This document shows positions 10,758-25,700 of a stretch of 64,000 nt of DNA, one piece after another. The stretch covers positions 7,356 to 71,355 of the forward strand of contig BEXV01000953.1 in NCBI GenBank assembly GCA_003118195.1. Reading direction: 5' to 3'. The notes below the pieces were generated by a model. The model saw only the letters and a list, made by a program, of their open reading frames with translations. It did no database searches and was not told the DNA's origin. Positions within the stretch are counted from its first letter, which is position 1. Each line of letters opens with the position of its first letter. Origin of the DNA: Hemicentrotus pulcherrimus. Taxonomy: Eukaryota; Echinodermata; Echinoidea; Camarodonta; Strongylocentrotidae. The position numbers were made by a program, and so were the translations under genes.

Positions 10758-13700
10758 ACGTGTGAATTTTAGTGTTTTACGAGCAATGCAGAGAATTGTT
10801 CGTCTTCAGAAGAGCGATAATTCTTGAAGATGCTACGCATTGAAGTGGCTATAAGAGTAGCGGCGCGTGTGAGCTCTGCCTCCCTCAACTTCTCCGATGA
10901 GCCTTGGGAATAAGACACATGTTTACTGAGATTTTCCACCCTTTCTAGAAACAAAAAATAATTTAAAAAATCAAACGCTGGATGTATATGGCATAGCCTG
11001 TATTTACGTATAAATACAAGTACATTTGTGTGGGCAATAATTGTGCCTCGCCTTCTTTAAAAATTAAAGTTTATCTAATTCCTTGACCGGTTCCAATCTT
11101 AAATATCTGAAGAGATTATGATCTTCGCCTTTTAATTTGGAGGGTAGGTTTGTGCCCATCTTCATAGGGAAATCTGATCATGTTCTTTTGTCAGTCGGAA
11201 TCGTTCTTTAACATTTTATATCTTGATCAGATCCTTTTCAAGAATCACATCTTTTGAAAGTGTCTTTTCAAGAAACATAGTTTGTAGCGTATTCAACAAA
11301 CATTGGACATGTTGAGGAGAACGAATACTGTTAATATTTCCGAATTCAAGAAAAAGATTTATAGATTTGAAGTCATTAAATACACTATAGGCCTATATTC
11401 CAAACATCAAATCATCCTAAAAATTTACTATCGGAGTAGTTGACATGGGCTAATCTGGGAAGGGACTCTGTATCTATAGCCTTTAACATGTGTTATTGGT
11501 ATATTTTATGCATTGACGTATACTCATTTAAATCTTAAACTATCTTTGACTACAGACAACCTTTTGTCTTTTAACGCCTAGAAGTAAGACGCAAGATTCA
11601 ACAAAAAACTAAGATCGAATCCTTCAAGTTTTGAAATACTTGCAATCTAAAATTTCTCAACGTTCTGAACAATATCAACCAAATCCGTTTTCATAATCGC
11701 TTTTCAATTTGCGCAATTCTTTCTTCTAATTTCAAATGATTTTATTTCTCATGCAAAACATAATACAAAAATAATTTTTTTATAACAACAAATATGCAAT
11801 GTAACAATAAATATATTGGAAATAGCACGAGAAAAGAGGAACTAACTTGAAGCAGAGCTTGTTGAAGTGTTAGTTCCTCAGATGCAGATTTTATAATAAA
11901 ACATGAACAAAGTATGCTTGAAAATCAATAAATAGACAATTTGTAGCTAGGAAGAATGGCCAAAACTTGGTAATTTTATTGATGAGATACTTCACCTGAC
12001 TGATAAGAAAAGCAAGTTAGACTATATAGTCATTTAGACAAAAGCGAGATGCGTTTTCCCCCTTCGGAAATGAATTATATACTCCTCTGTATTTTGTCTG
12101 TAAAAGAAAGACTTTTAAGATTTGTCAGCAAAGGTACTCTTTCACTTTCAACCTCTGTCCTATTTTATGCCTCGTTCGGGTTTCTTTCTAATGCATCCAT
12201 TTCGCGTTGAGTGATGTATCACTGCCTGCATGGCGTTTTGTTAAACGTCCAAGAGGTTGTATCGTTAACGCAGTAGCTATAATATACTCCCCTTGCTTAA
12301 TGTTTCAGGACGATGGTAATGCGAGGAAAAACCAGCGTAAATCGGTGATTATTACTCGAATGATCTATTTACTACATTGTCCCTCGTGGTAGTTCCACCC
12401 TCGCTCTTCACCCCCCATGCGAGGAGTTACGGGGGATATTGATGACTAGGCGCTGCTAATGGTTTGTAAGCTCGCGGGCATTCGCTAAAACAAGTGCATA
12501 CGCTGCCCAAGCAATTTTGACAGTCTTTTCTGTTTAAATGAAGGAGGTCTGTTTTTGTTTTGGATAATATCCACGACGAAAAGCATTTTGAATAACTTCG
12601 ATAATAGACATGGAAAAGCAGAGGTAATTTTTATAGATGAGGCCGAACTAAAACAATTTTGCAGTTGTGAACAAAGAAAAGGGAAATGAAAACGTTTTTT
12701 TTCTTCTTCAAGGAATCGAATAAATGAAGGAGGTCTGTTTTTGTTTTGGATAATATCCACGACGAAAAGCATTTTGAATAACTTCGATAATAGACATGGA
12801 AAAGCAGAGGTAAGATGAGGCCGAACTAAAACAATTTTGCAGTTGTGAACAAAGAAAAGGGAAATGAAAACGTTTTTTTCTTCTTCAAGGAATCGAATAA
12901 AAACATAAAGTCAATGAAAAAAGAGAAAAAAGAAAGGGGGAAAATAATAAAACATTATATCTATAGATAGAAGAGGACAAGGGGGCGACAGGATGTAGGC
13001 CTAAGTATACTTTTCTCTTTCAGTACCTAGCTTATGATTGAAATAAATTTAACATCGTTCATGCCACTGCCTTGTTCTATAATATTAAAACTTATATCAA
13101 TAGTACTTTTTAATTAATGATGATGTAAGTGGTAATTGAAGAAGTAGTGTTCACGAGTATTAATACATGTTTTAGCTCAACAATCAAATAAATTACTTTG
13201 TTGCATGCAAATTTTAAGAAAAGAGGGGGAAAGGGACCCAAATCAATTAATTGTTTATGGTTTCATTATAACAAAATTACATACGACTGTCTAACCCACA
13301 CAATCCGATCATTTTAATGAAATGGAATGAAATGACTTCAATTGTCCGCTCATTTAATAACGCATTCGTACTTAATGCTTCCCCCCCCCCCCCCCTCTTT
13401 TCTCCCTCCCTCTCTTTTTCTCTCTCTCTCATAAAGTTTAGCAAGTTAAAACTGAAATTTGTGAAAACAGTCTAGACGTACATACATCCTTTATCAGTCG
13501 TAGCTTTATCTCCGCATTATGAGTGATGTCGAAAGTGAACAGTCTCGGCACTGCTAGCTGTTAAGTACCCCTTTTCTCATCGACTCATTGTGGTGAATTA
13601 CTGCTAATGATCCCACTAGCGTACTGTCATTACAATCAGTCTCTGTCAGCCAGCTTAAGTGGGCCGCCATATTTTTGTCTTTCTATCCCACCGTCCTCCG

Positions 13701-16700
13701 CCCTATCTGCCCCGGGGGCTGTTATGGCGTTTGTCGAGAGGGCCCCCTATATCTTAGGATACGTACAGTATCTGCGCTTTCGAGCCGATTTCCGGTGTAC
13801 AACGTTGCCGACCCAATCGGTCTTTACCTTCCTTTTTTTCCTCCGATGTGAGATCATGCTGAGCAGTATCATCCGTCCTTTTTGCCCTTTCTCATTTCTA
13901 TCTCTCTCCCTTCCTCCCTCTTCCCCACTCTCTATCTCTATCTCTACCCCCCTCTCTCTAGTTTCTTTTATTTGCTTTGTCTTAAGCAAATGCAGACTGT
14001 ATAGATATACTGTAGTTTATTTCTCTCTCTCTTTCTCTTTTTATATTCTCTGGTTTTATCCCCTCTATAAATCTCACTCCCTCCTCTTCCCTTGTCTCTA
14101 TCTATCCCCCTCTATTTTTTTTATCTCTCTCTCACACACACACAAACTAACTCTCTATCTCACACGCACTCACACTCTCTCTCTCTCTCACGCACACTCA
14201 CACTCACACACACATATCACGAACCCACACAATAATAAATGATAATCCCTTTCTTCCTATCTGCTAATGTTACTCTGCACGTTTTATTTCGCTTTCTTTT
14301 CTCTTTCTTTCCGCTTTCCCCTGCCCCTTTCTTTTTTATTCCTGTGTGCTTTTCTGAAACATTAATTATGATGCATATTCCTTTCATCCGCGATTAAAAC
14401 ACGCACAAATATTTAGGAGACATAATACGCCCTATAAGGAGTTACGACTGATCGAAATCAATTTTTAAATTATTTATGTGTGATACCAATTGCAAGTCGA
14501 TAGATATTGAGAGGTAAGTATGCTAATTTGCGAGCACTTAAAGGAATCGTGATTACACTGATCAATTATTGTTATAGGCCCCACTCATTACCATTTTGTA
14601 GACAAGTAATGTTAAGTACTTACTGTATAATAGACTTGCAAGAATACAAATCTAATATTGAATATAACGTTCTAGAACATAAGTATAAGGATATGCAGAC
14701 CCTGTTTCAAAGCAATAATCAGAATAAGCTAAACAATTGCCTGATAAATCTGCTGAGAGACGGGGGGGTCCTTAAATCTATGTAAGTGGCTACTAGTTAA
14801 TCGCGTTTTAGCTCTCAACAAAAGTTGGCTTAATCCCATGCTCTGCAAATTTGTGTATAGTTGTTACCAGCGGTTTCCAAAACGCTCACTAGTGACAGAT
14901 TATTTTGTCAAGGCGGAAAATCATACTTGCTGTAATAACAACAATTACAGTACTTAAATCAAGTTAAATATATCCCTATATATTTGGTTGCCTTGCAATC
15001 ATACAAAGCAATATACCGTCGTTTTATTCTAAAATATAACTACCCTACAGCCAAACGGTCATTGATTGAATTAAATAGCACCTTGTTATTTATCCTCGTG
15101 GGAAATTGACGAGTGGATATCCACATTTTGATGAAATCAACCTTAATGCCCAGGTACTAATTTGGCATTTAGCAAAAATATGACAGCAAACAGCAAACAT
15201 AATAAGCTTGATAAAGAGATCAATGCCAAATAACCCGATGATATCGGGCGATTTATTTCGCGATAATTAAAGCAGGCGCGACGCAACATGCACACGCTCA
15301 CAATGGCGGAGGCGCCAAAAACGGTGATTAAAAAATCCCCGCAAAAGCCGTGTACGGTGTGCTGTGTAATACGTGTGGGAAAGTGAGAACGGCTTGATTA
15401 GAGCAACCTTTGGGAGGTACTTAACCTCAGATTTAGCTCAATTTAATGGAACATAGTATTGCTATGGCCATCGTTTCATCATCAACACTTCAATATGTAT
15501 ATTCAACAATGGAAGACTAGTGTGCAAAACATGTTTTGGTTATTGCTCTTCTAAATCCTGTTCCAAAGACAATACGTAACGTTGACTCACTTTACACATG
15601 ACTGGTGTTGAAAGTATGGGAGGATATAAATGAATCATTGCAAAAAATATCACTCTAAAAAGAGTTGGGATAATGTTAGCCCAGTATCGGGTAAAAACTG
15701 ATTTACCCAAAAGTATGTAGTATGTACCCACTTATTTGTAAAATTGTATACCTGACAATCATGTATGTTCCTATTTGTACCCAACATGGTTTTAAACAAA
15801 AAAATTATTTAAAAAAGTAGCTCGAAGAGTGTAATAGAAACAAAATCGGAAAATAACTTTTAGATCTCTAAGAAGGCTTCCAATAAGATAAGTTTTATGC
15901 AGGAAAGGAACAAACAGATTATAATATCAAAAGGCACTCGTCGTGAGTTTATGTACCATCGCGTAGCCCCGGGATAACAAACCCACGTCGGGAGAAATTG
16001 AGGGAAACAGAGAGAGATCATGTCACTTCCTATATCACAGCGAGCAAATTAAATTCAAGCTCTAAATGCGATCATTAGCGCGAAGGCTTATCGGATAAAA
16101 ATCCTTCCTTAAAGAGAGGGTTGAGTTCCGGGAAGAGGTAAAAAATAATTTGTGAGCGTTATCATTGTTAATATGCAAGGGTGGAAGAACATCAGATTAA
16201 ACATATTCCCTGAAAAGCATGGCTCTTCAAATGGCTTCATATTCGAAATAAACATGAAACATCGTAAAAATCTGGGGGGGGAGGTTTTTTTCGCCATGTG
16301 CTCGTGTAGTCCCATATACATCATTCTGTGTACAATGTCTGTAACTTTGCCAAGATTTGGCCAAATTTCTTGTCATTTTGATGATTCCAGAACCTTACAA
16401 TACACATGAATACTTGTATACTAGATGATCAACCTTTTCTGATAGATTCCACACCGTTTCTTTCACAATGAAATCACATGACCAGAACTCAACTTTATCT
16501 TTAAAGATTGCTCGCAGGTATGAACGGTATGAACGATATTTTACTTGACCGTCTCGAGTGTTTTGCCCTTTTTTTGCTCTTTCTCTCTCTATCTCTCTAT
16601 CCCACTCCCCCTCTCTGTCACTTCCGTTTTCTCTCTCTCTCTCTCTGCCTCCCTTCCTCCGTCTCTCCGTCTCCCTCCTTTCTACCGTTCTCTGACTCTG

Positions 16701-19700
16701 TCTCCACTCCTTCTCCCTTTCTCTCGCTCCCTTTCCATCCCCCTCTCTCTCTCTCTCCCTCTATTTTTCTTTCACACACACACACACACACACACTCTCT
16801 CTCTCTCTCTCTCTCCCTCCCTCTCTCCTTCTCTCTGCCCCTACATTTCTATGCCCCTTTTTTCATTTACTTATTTTCATTTCAATGACAGTACTTTTAT
16901 TCTACCTGCATAGCGATTCGTATGGAACGTTTAATTCCTTTAAAACCCGTTAAGAATAAATACCTCATAATCATGATAATGATTAAAGTTCAACAAAAAG
17001 AAAATAGTTCTTAAAATAGGTTTCAGACATTAATTTACACCACGAGTATTTCTTTAAAAGTGCTGTTCAATCAGATCTCAATTCTTTACAAAATGAAAAG
17101 TATAATATTGTTCAAAAATTATTTTCATGACAAGAATTCTAGCAGAAAGAAAATTGAAAATATTGCATAATTTATCCATCATACACGATAATTATTATAT
17201 GCGTAGGAAACATACTCCTTAATGGTTTTAGACATACGTGTACTTATTTTGCATTAAAACGTCGTGTTTCTACCAACCTGTCCAATAGCATCTAAGTTTT
17301 AAACACAGTTCTGAGAAAATGTTATAATCTATTAAAAAATATCTTATAAAAAAAAAACCTTCGACATTATGATATTTAGCACTATGAGCTGTTAATGTTG
17401 TTTACTCAGTTTACTTCAAAATATTTAGAATATTATCGTTTATTTGTTATTTTGTAGGAAACAAAAGTAGTACAAACGACCTTTGCTAAAAGTAATACAT
17501 TACGTAAACAATTAGTATAAGGAACCATGTGGAAGGGTAAGTAGAAGAAGAAAATAGTATTTTATGTGTCATATATTGATTGTCAGCCGTGCTATGATTG
17601 TTTGTTTTCCACAAAAGTCCGCTCTATTATAAACATCCCTCTGCTTCCAAACGCGGAAAGTGAAGCGAACTATTGGAGTGAAAAAAATCTCGAAATCAAA
17701 ACACCGCGGGGCTAGCCGAGAGAGAAAGACAGCGGCCATCTTGTTTTTATAAGACGATCTCCCTGCCTAGTTGTAACAAACTCGAATATGAAAAATCGGT
17801 AGACGTTGTATAGTATATAAAGTTATTAGTGTATTCATTCACTTATATATTTTGCTTATGTCTCATCTGATCAGATTAATATTCAAATTTTTTATATCAC
17901 GTAATAATACAAAAGGCCCATCAGGTGAGATATATTGATAGGAATCAATGCGATTTTACTGTTAACAATCTCATGATCATTTCTGACGTCAATAAGACAA
18001 ATTATGATAAAGGGTAGTAATCGTGGTACAAGTCTACACAGCTTTTAAATATCTGAATATTTGCCATTTTCCCTTATTTTAATTCTCAATTACATCAATG
18101 CATTATTTGATTTCCCGCGAGCATAACCCTGATAGCCACATTTATATTGGAATAGCCTCATAACAGTATTCATAAGTTAATGAAAGTTTTTTTTTTTTCA
18201 TTTTACCGTGCAAGTGTTTACTTTCTTTTTGTAAAGTTATCATTTGTTTGCATGCAGACAATGTTATATTGTCTCCACAAGATGCATTCGATCGGTACTT
18301 AATCATTATGATCAATATAAAACTAGATTAAATTTAATCTTTATTAAGAAAATATCGGCTAAAAATGAAAGAATTGTTCTTTTTAATATAGTAGTTAGCG
18401 TCATACCCAAGATATGCTTTTACAATTTCCTGCATTTCGACCAACTTTGTCTATCAAAATCGACCCTGAAGATTTATACACATAACAATAATAATTCAAC
18501 CGATATTTCCTTCTATAAGATTTCATTTCATCTCCATTCGAACTGGAAAATGATTTTGTAAGGATACCTTTGAGGGATGCTTTCCAGCTTGTTGCACTTT
18601 CGTTCAAAAGTAAAATACCATCCCTATCTCGCTCTGGCTGCATCCGCAATACAGGAAAATAGATTTCAAAACCAAAAGAAACTCTTACAAAATTCTGAAT
18701 AATACGACAGCAATTATCTTCCCATTAGCAGTCAGACGAGTAGCGAGTGACTGCATTTCCCGTTGTTGCTATTCTTCAATCGGGAGCTGGTGGGAGTATT
18801 CATATCAAGATGTTTGAGATGTTTGTATCGCAATTAGTACGCTAAGCTTTCCTAATACCACTAGGCCGAAGGAGAAAGGGTTTCTTGTTCTCTATTTTCC
18901 CGCCCAAAGAATAGGGCGCGCGCAAAACGTGTGGACCACAAATGCGCCCAATGCTATTCAAGAACTGGTAACGTGTACGTTGACACAATAGCATACGCGA
19001 GACGTCGCCGGGTTTTTTTTTCCCCTCCGTTATTTTTCTTCGAATTTTTCACTTAGTCCTCTGCTCTAGCTGCTCTGATCATATTTTAATATTAACCGTG
19101 TTTTTTCTCTTGTTTTGAAGAAATCCTCAGCGTTATCTATTCTTGATATGATATTGCATTTATAATAAAACTATAAGATTTGGCCATATCGGCATTCTTA
19201 ATGTCTGCTTAATTCACTAAGATAGAAAAAAAAAAGATGTTCATTAAAATTTTCTTTTGTTCTTTTGACTTACTTTCAAGGACTGAAATTAATTCAGATA
19301 TCACTCCGGTTTGGTCCTCATCCCCACATGTACTGCTGTGCTTTATTTTTCGTATGCCTATTAATAATCATACTTTCGAGCAGTGCACGTGTGTATTTTT
19401 TCTTTCTTTCTTTCCTTCTTCCCTTTTTCCCCCTTTTTTCTTTCTCATGTGAGTCATCCAAATGAATACAAACACTGTTTTCTTGTGTATCTCTCTACTG
19501 CCTTTAAAATTCGACTTAATTAATGATAATAATTATCAAGCTTATATATTTTGTATTTAATAGGCCTATGCATTGATTATTTATCGACATCTAATTTGGT
19601 ATAATTACAAATAAGTTTCATTTTCTATGTTATGATGCAAATGTTATTTGATATTGGTTTGATGTAAGCATTAACAAAAAATGTTTTGAATGAGATATAG

Positions 19701-22700
19701 AAGTAACAATAATATTATTGAATTGAATTTGACCACAATAAGCATCACCAAAGTTTGTGAACTTCAATCCGCCCTATCATTTTGCTGTGGTTGAGGTTGA
19801 ATATAGTTTCTGTGACTTTTTGATTGATGCTATTCTTGTTTAATTTGTAACGCTCTTGGTATTAAGTGGTAGCAGAGTATCTATCATCTATCTTTCCGTA
19901 GCTGTAAACTAATTGTATAGTTTACGAGTCTCATGTGCCCTCTAACTTCAACAATATAATGAAACCATACTAACTAAAAATGACCACAACCGGCTTGAGA
20001 ATTATTACGATGATAATTTTAATGCGGAATAATTACATAATGTTTCAGAAACAATTTGCAAGATGCTATGTTCTCTTTGCTAGAAACCCTGTTTATCGTC
20101 CTTCGTTAAAATTATTGTTCAAGTTCGCGGCTCGTATTCTTTCCTTTTTTTTCAATCATCAATCCATTATTGGAATGTATTGATAAATGTAAGCGTATCA
20201 ATTCACTTACAATTTCATTATCAAAGGGAAATGACAAGAAATGTGTTTTCATAAAAGTCTATTCCTGTGTTACTTCATGAGAAAGACAGAGAGACAACTT
20301 TCCGACTATATTATAAATACAAATCTTACGTTTTTATCATTACACTTTTCTTAAGATTTTTTTAAAGTCATAAAATGATGTTTTTACAAAGTCAACAGTC
20401 AATGCTATCTTAGTTTATTTGGAGGGGGAATTTAATCGTCCTTGTGCAGAAATAGGAGCCCCGTCGATTTGAACTGTGTGACGTTCTCCAAAATAAATAA
20501 TGATTTATGAAATAACATTTAATCAAGACAACTTTTGAACGAATCTTTGGCGAACTGTTGTTAAATCAAACTGACAGTCGCACGCTTGCAAGCACTATAA
20601 ATCAAATCAACCCCCTTTTTGAAAGTTGAGGATGCGATTACGAGGTTAAGATGTGCGGTGGTTTTATGGTAGCCGAGCACGGATGGAGAACAGCCTTCGC
20701 GTGCCACCACTCGCTTCGATCGCTCGGCGTAGACCCGACTTATGACTTGGTTCCTACTCTGAAAGCAAACCGAGCGTGTTAATACCCCTCATATTGCCTT
20801 TGTGCTTTCATCGTCATTTCGATTTTACAGAATCATGCTTCCTAATTGGTCGCATATTTTCTTAAGCTAGGTTCGTTTACAGCTCATTGGAAATGGGAAG
20901 CGGGTGCCCCCCCCCCCCCCTCTTTTTAAGAGTGCCTTTCGGAATCTAGCGCAGGTCCTTATGAGCACTCCAATCCCTAGTTTATTGGTTCGTTAATTCG
21001 ACCAAAAGTGACGCAAAAGGTTATACGATAATTAATGCTGTAATAACTACACTTTGGGAACAGACAACCGTTTTCAAAGTACCTCCGATGAGTAATATGT
21101 TTGCCTATTTCCTCCTTCTGAGGAGAAATCACAACTTAAAACTCACACAAATTTCTTTAGAAAAGTTGAGCGATAAAAATATCCTCTGAAAACTGAAAGA
21201 CTCCATTTCATTTAGATAACAGTCGCGTGTTTTGTTTCTTAATTAATATCATGCGAATCAATATCAAAAGCCCGTGAAAGGAGCAGTGAAGCAGTCATTC
21301 TCAGTTGCTATGGATACCATCACATGAATCATCTCCATAACACATGTTAGAGGAACCTGTGTATGTAATGTAAATAGTTTCGTCAACATTCTAGCATGAC
21401 GATTTTCCATCTTTTTCTCTTTTTATTTCCTTTTATTAAAAAAAACCCGACATTTACACTCAGCAAGAAATATGCGAAATGATAGGAAGGTTTAATGAAA
21501 AACTATCAAATGAATTATCTCACACTCGTTCAATAATAAACCGAAATAATTGATATACAACTATGTCTACCATAACATATATTACATCGACAGCCGATAT
21601 GATATTTTTACAACACCGAACAATAAAGGGAAAGGAAGAAAAATAGGAAGAAAGAAAGAAAAAAGCATGCCATTCTTGTTCCACCAGTCTGAATTTGCAT
21701 GATAATATTTAAAGCGTAATTCTAACACAAGGAAAACAACTCTTTAAACATAACACTCTCAAAAATCAATTTATATGTGTCTGTCTAGATGGACAAACAC
21801 TTGAAGCACAGTTTGTTCTTCTACAAGCTACACTTTTAAATGATAAATTGATAATGAACCAACAAGTAGGCATTACAACTCAATAGACTTTTGGCATGTC
21901 TTTGCATTTAGACCAGTCCGCAATGACTAGTATGAATACTGACTGGTTTCCAGAGGAGCGGCCATAATTGAAGTGCAAAAGTAAACCGTTTCGGGTACTT
22001 CAAAATAACATGGGTGTGAACAATAGCGCGTGAAAAAGAAAACACCGGGGGTGGACAAACAGATGTGGCATAAATATTGATATTCGATACAGATAAAATA
22101 ATGAAGATACAGGAATGAATCACAGGAAATGAGATGACTTCAGATCAAAAGGTATAATTCTTTTGTTTGTCAACGAAGGGGAAATGGTAAGTGTCTGTTT
22201 TGAAGGTGATGATCGTCTTGCAACCCATGTACAGGGCAACTGAAATAGAAATCTTGATCCGGACTGTAATGCGATGCAAGGAATTAAGTCTAGCTTCTTA
22301 TTATTCCATTTCTTGAAAATTTGTAGTTAGTTGGGGACAATTCTAGACCCGTGTGTCCCAAAGATACACGATTATCTTGATGAATTTATTCGTAATTGTT
22401 CTCATTGCTATAGAATGGACCTATAGTCAGGTACTAAAACTTTACATAATGTTCTATATAGAAATATTGACAAGGTCATGCACAAACTAACTTGCGACTC
22501 ACTGCAAACTACTAACACTATTTCAATGCACTAAACAATAACAATAAACTTTCTGGTAATAAGCGTGCGAAATACTTGCTGTAAAATATGTATTATTGCG
22601 TGAAAATTTACGTTCTTTTAACGGACAAAGAGGCATAGCCCATTATAAGTATTATAACTTTCATGGTTTAAAAAATGAAACTCCTTTCTTTCTCTCTCTC

Positions 22701-25700
22701 TATCTATATAATTTATTTAACTTTATATCTACCAATCTATCTCGTCTAATCTCATACTAAAATCATTAACATCGGAAAGCACATGTCGTCACAATAAGCA
22801 TTTAAAAGTAATTCTCTAAATCTTGCTTTTACGAAATAATGAAACGTTTTGCCCTAACTGCTATTTAACCCGCTATATTTTATTGTTATAAACGAAGGAC
22901 TGCAACAAGGAATGCAAGTATTACGAGTGCACTTTTGGCAGCAAACTTTCATTTTATGATGAGATTATCGACAACACGCTTTCAGAATCTTCACATTATG
23001 GGCGAGCTCGTATATCTTCAGAAGATGATAGAAAAGTAATATAGTTTTCACTTGAGAAGGATGGTAATTGAGGATTCTTGAAGTGATAAATTGTCATAGC
23101 AACAGTGATGACGACACAGCACAACTCTATTTTTTCCCTGCGAAACAAGAAACAAGAAAAACAACAATTGGTAGCTTCCAAGTAATGACTGTTTGATTTT
23201 CTAATTCTTTTGATAGTGATCACATTGATTTTGTGCATTCTATATTTATGAATATTGAAGAATATCTGATTGTTGATACAATATCGTACAAACAAAAGAC
23301 TATTATCCTTTATCGTGTATGATGATTGATGTTTGCGACGACTTTGCAATGGTAAATTTGTGTTTCTTCTTTCTTTTTATTTCGTTTTGTCCATTGCGAT
23401 CTGAAGAAATGTTAACAAATGGGCTGTGACGAACAAAAGTTCCCATTCGAAATTGCCCCTAACTCTTAACAACTTTAGATTAAACAAGATCTCCCACAGT
23501 TTACGCACACGCGTGAGCGCGCACACACATTTCCACCAAAAAACAAAATATTCCTTAAGCCTACCCTGAATCATGAACTTATTACAAACTATTATTTTTT
23601 CATATTTCGGTAATTCTTTGCACGAAAATTGACCACACTTGATCAGTTCAATGAAATTCTTATGAATCCTAATCCTGTTGATACATGTACCATCGAAAAT
23701 TTAAGTCCTGTCAGAACTCATTTGTCATGAATGTTAGAACTTCATAGTACCTATTTGATGACGGCGGATTCTTATTGGCAAAGAGTGCACATGACTTATG
23801 ATCTTATACTGACGGCGCATTTCTCGTCCAGTCCGTTGGAACTAGCCACCCGCTGTTTTGTTTACATACCGCTGTAAAGGTTACGATGATTTCTCCAATC
23901 GCAGTTGCAGCTTTGAAACATTTATAGTTGACCACCTTTCTATAGAATCTTGTTATTAATCATTGACGTCTTGAGATCCATAGCCCAGGATGATGCATGA
24001 AAACACTACGACCAACCGGTCACTTCACAATTAATTCCCAGTGTGCCTGCGGGGCCATGTGCCTAAGGACACTCGGTAGAGGTCTGGCGTAATGCGGCGC
24101 ACACTCCTCCTTGCGGTTTTCGTTTGATTTGTCATATTAAGATTGGGAATCATCTTTTGATCTCAACCTAAATCATTTTCTCACTCGATTTTCATTTGAT
24201 GTTTATTGCGGCCACCAATAAGACACAGATACAAATATGTTCTCAGCAACCCCCCTAATTTGTTTCATATCGTCGGTATTGGTTGCACGTCTTTGGGCAG
24301 ATCGGTAAATGTAAAAGAAAAGAAGAAAAAAATAAACTCAGTACATTGCTGATTTGTAATTATGTTTCTATCTCTTTCTTTCTTTATGTCCCTCTCTCTT
24401 CAACAAAATGTCTTTACTTCCATTTCTCTTTTTTTTTCTCCTCCTCAGTCAGTTGTGTTAGTATATGTTCCAGTGTTTATTGCACTATTCTTGATCAACA
24501 TCGGACCGAGTTGGGATCCCTGTGGGACCACCACCCTCATAGGCAAGGCATTACTTAACAATGCCACTCCTAACACAGGAGAGAGAGTGATGCGTGTATA
24601 TGCACGCGGCTGGTGCATAGTAAAAATGAACTATACCTATAAGAGTGGTGGTGATGAACGCACAATTTGGAGAGATGATATTAAACCAATGACCGGAGGT
24701 ATTATGCTGAAGTGCTTCATCAATCACTTATATTATTTAGAAACGGTACACGCCCTGTGTACGCTAGAATCAAATTTGAAGCAATCGAAAAAAACTAATA
24801 CATCATAGATACACAAAAACCAATGTTTTAAGTTGTAATTTTATGGCTATCAAAAATGTTTATTTCTCACTGACATTTAAGCAACTTATTTCGAATATAT
24901 TGTATATACATTCAAATCACTTTTATGATAATTGTTTGCATGTGGCTTTAGAAGTGTTTTACGTACTTTGTTACACTTCATGTGCAGCTGCATCATATAT
25001 ATATTCAATGTCAATACCATGTGCAACCTTAATTTATTGTTTAACATCACACTCTTCAGAGTAAACATAGCTCTACTATAATAATCGTGAGCATTTAAAA
25101 CATACAAGTCCTTAAATATAGTTTAAACACATTTTTGGCTTAAACCCAGTATATATTCGGTAATTACCGAATAAAAAATCTTGGAATTATTTTAAGCATG
25201 ACTATCAATAATGCATATGTGATAGCAGTGCTTCATGTACATGAGTATTAAATTATTTTTTTATAACACTGAGAAAAATGCTTACGATTAGTGGTCAGTG
25301 GCTAACCCTAAACCCTCCCACGTCCAAATAGACGCCATTGGTTGTAGTTTTTCTTAAAACAGCTAAACTAAAAAATTCTTCAGTATGAAGTGTAAATGAG
25401 ATTTACAAATCATATTACCAAGAACAGTACCCCGTTTCTTAAAATTGCTTATCAATAACAAATAATACTATTCTGACACATTTGCTCTCAACCAATCAAA
25501 AAGAAATGATTTAGTAGCGTATAACATTTCTTGTAACTTGGTATCAATAACAACATGAACACAGTTTTTGAAACAGAACCCAGGTAGCACGAGATACTCC
25601 TTTTAACGTCTGGTATATGATTTGTTTATTTTAAGAAGTCCTCTGTCTTACTTAACCAATTTCAATCAAATTTTAGTGACCACGTCCCATTAATATTCGT

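Noticed and set aside
13607..14242. 211-codon plus-strand frame
   Set aside because: Mostly CT and CA microsatellite translation.
24362..24808. 148-codon plus-strand frame
   Set aside because: The coding signal at about 24502-24531 is the antisense of an RT motif; the rest shows no domain.
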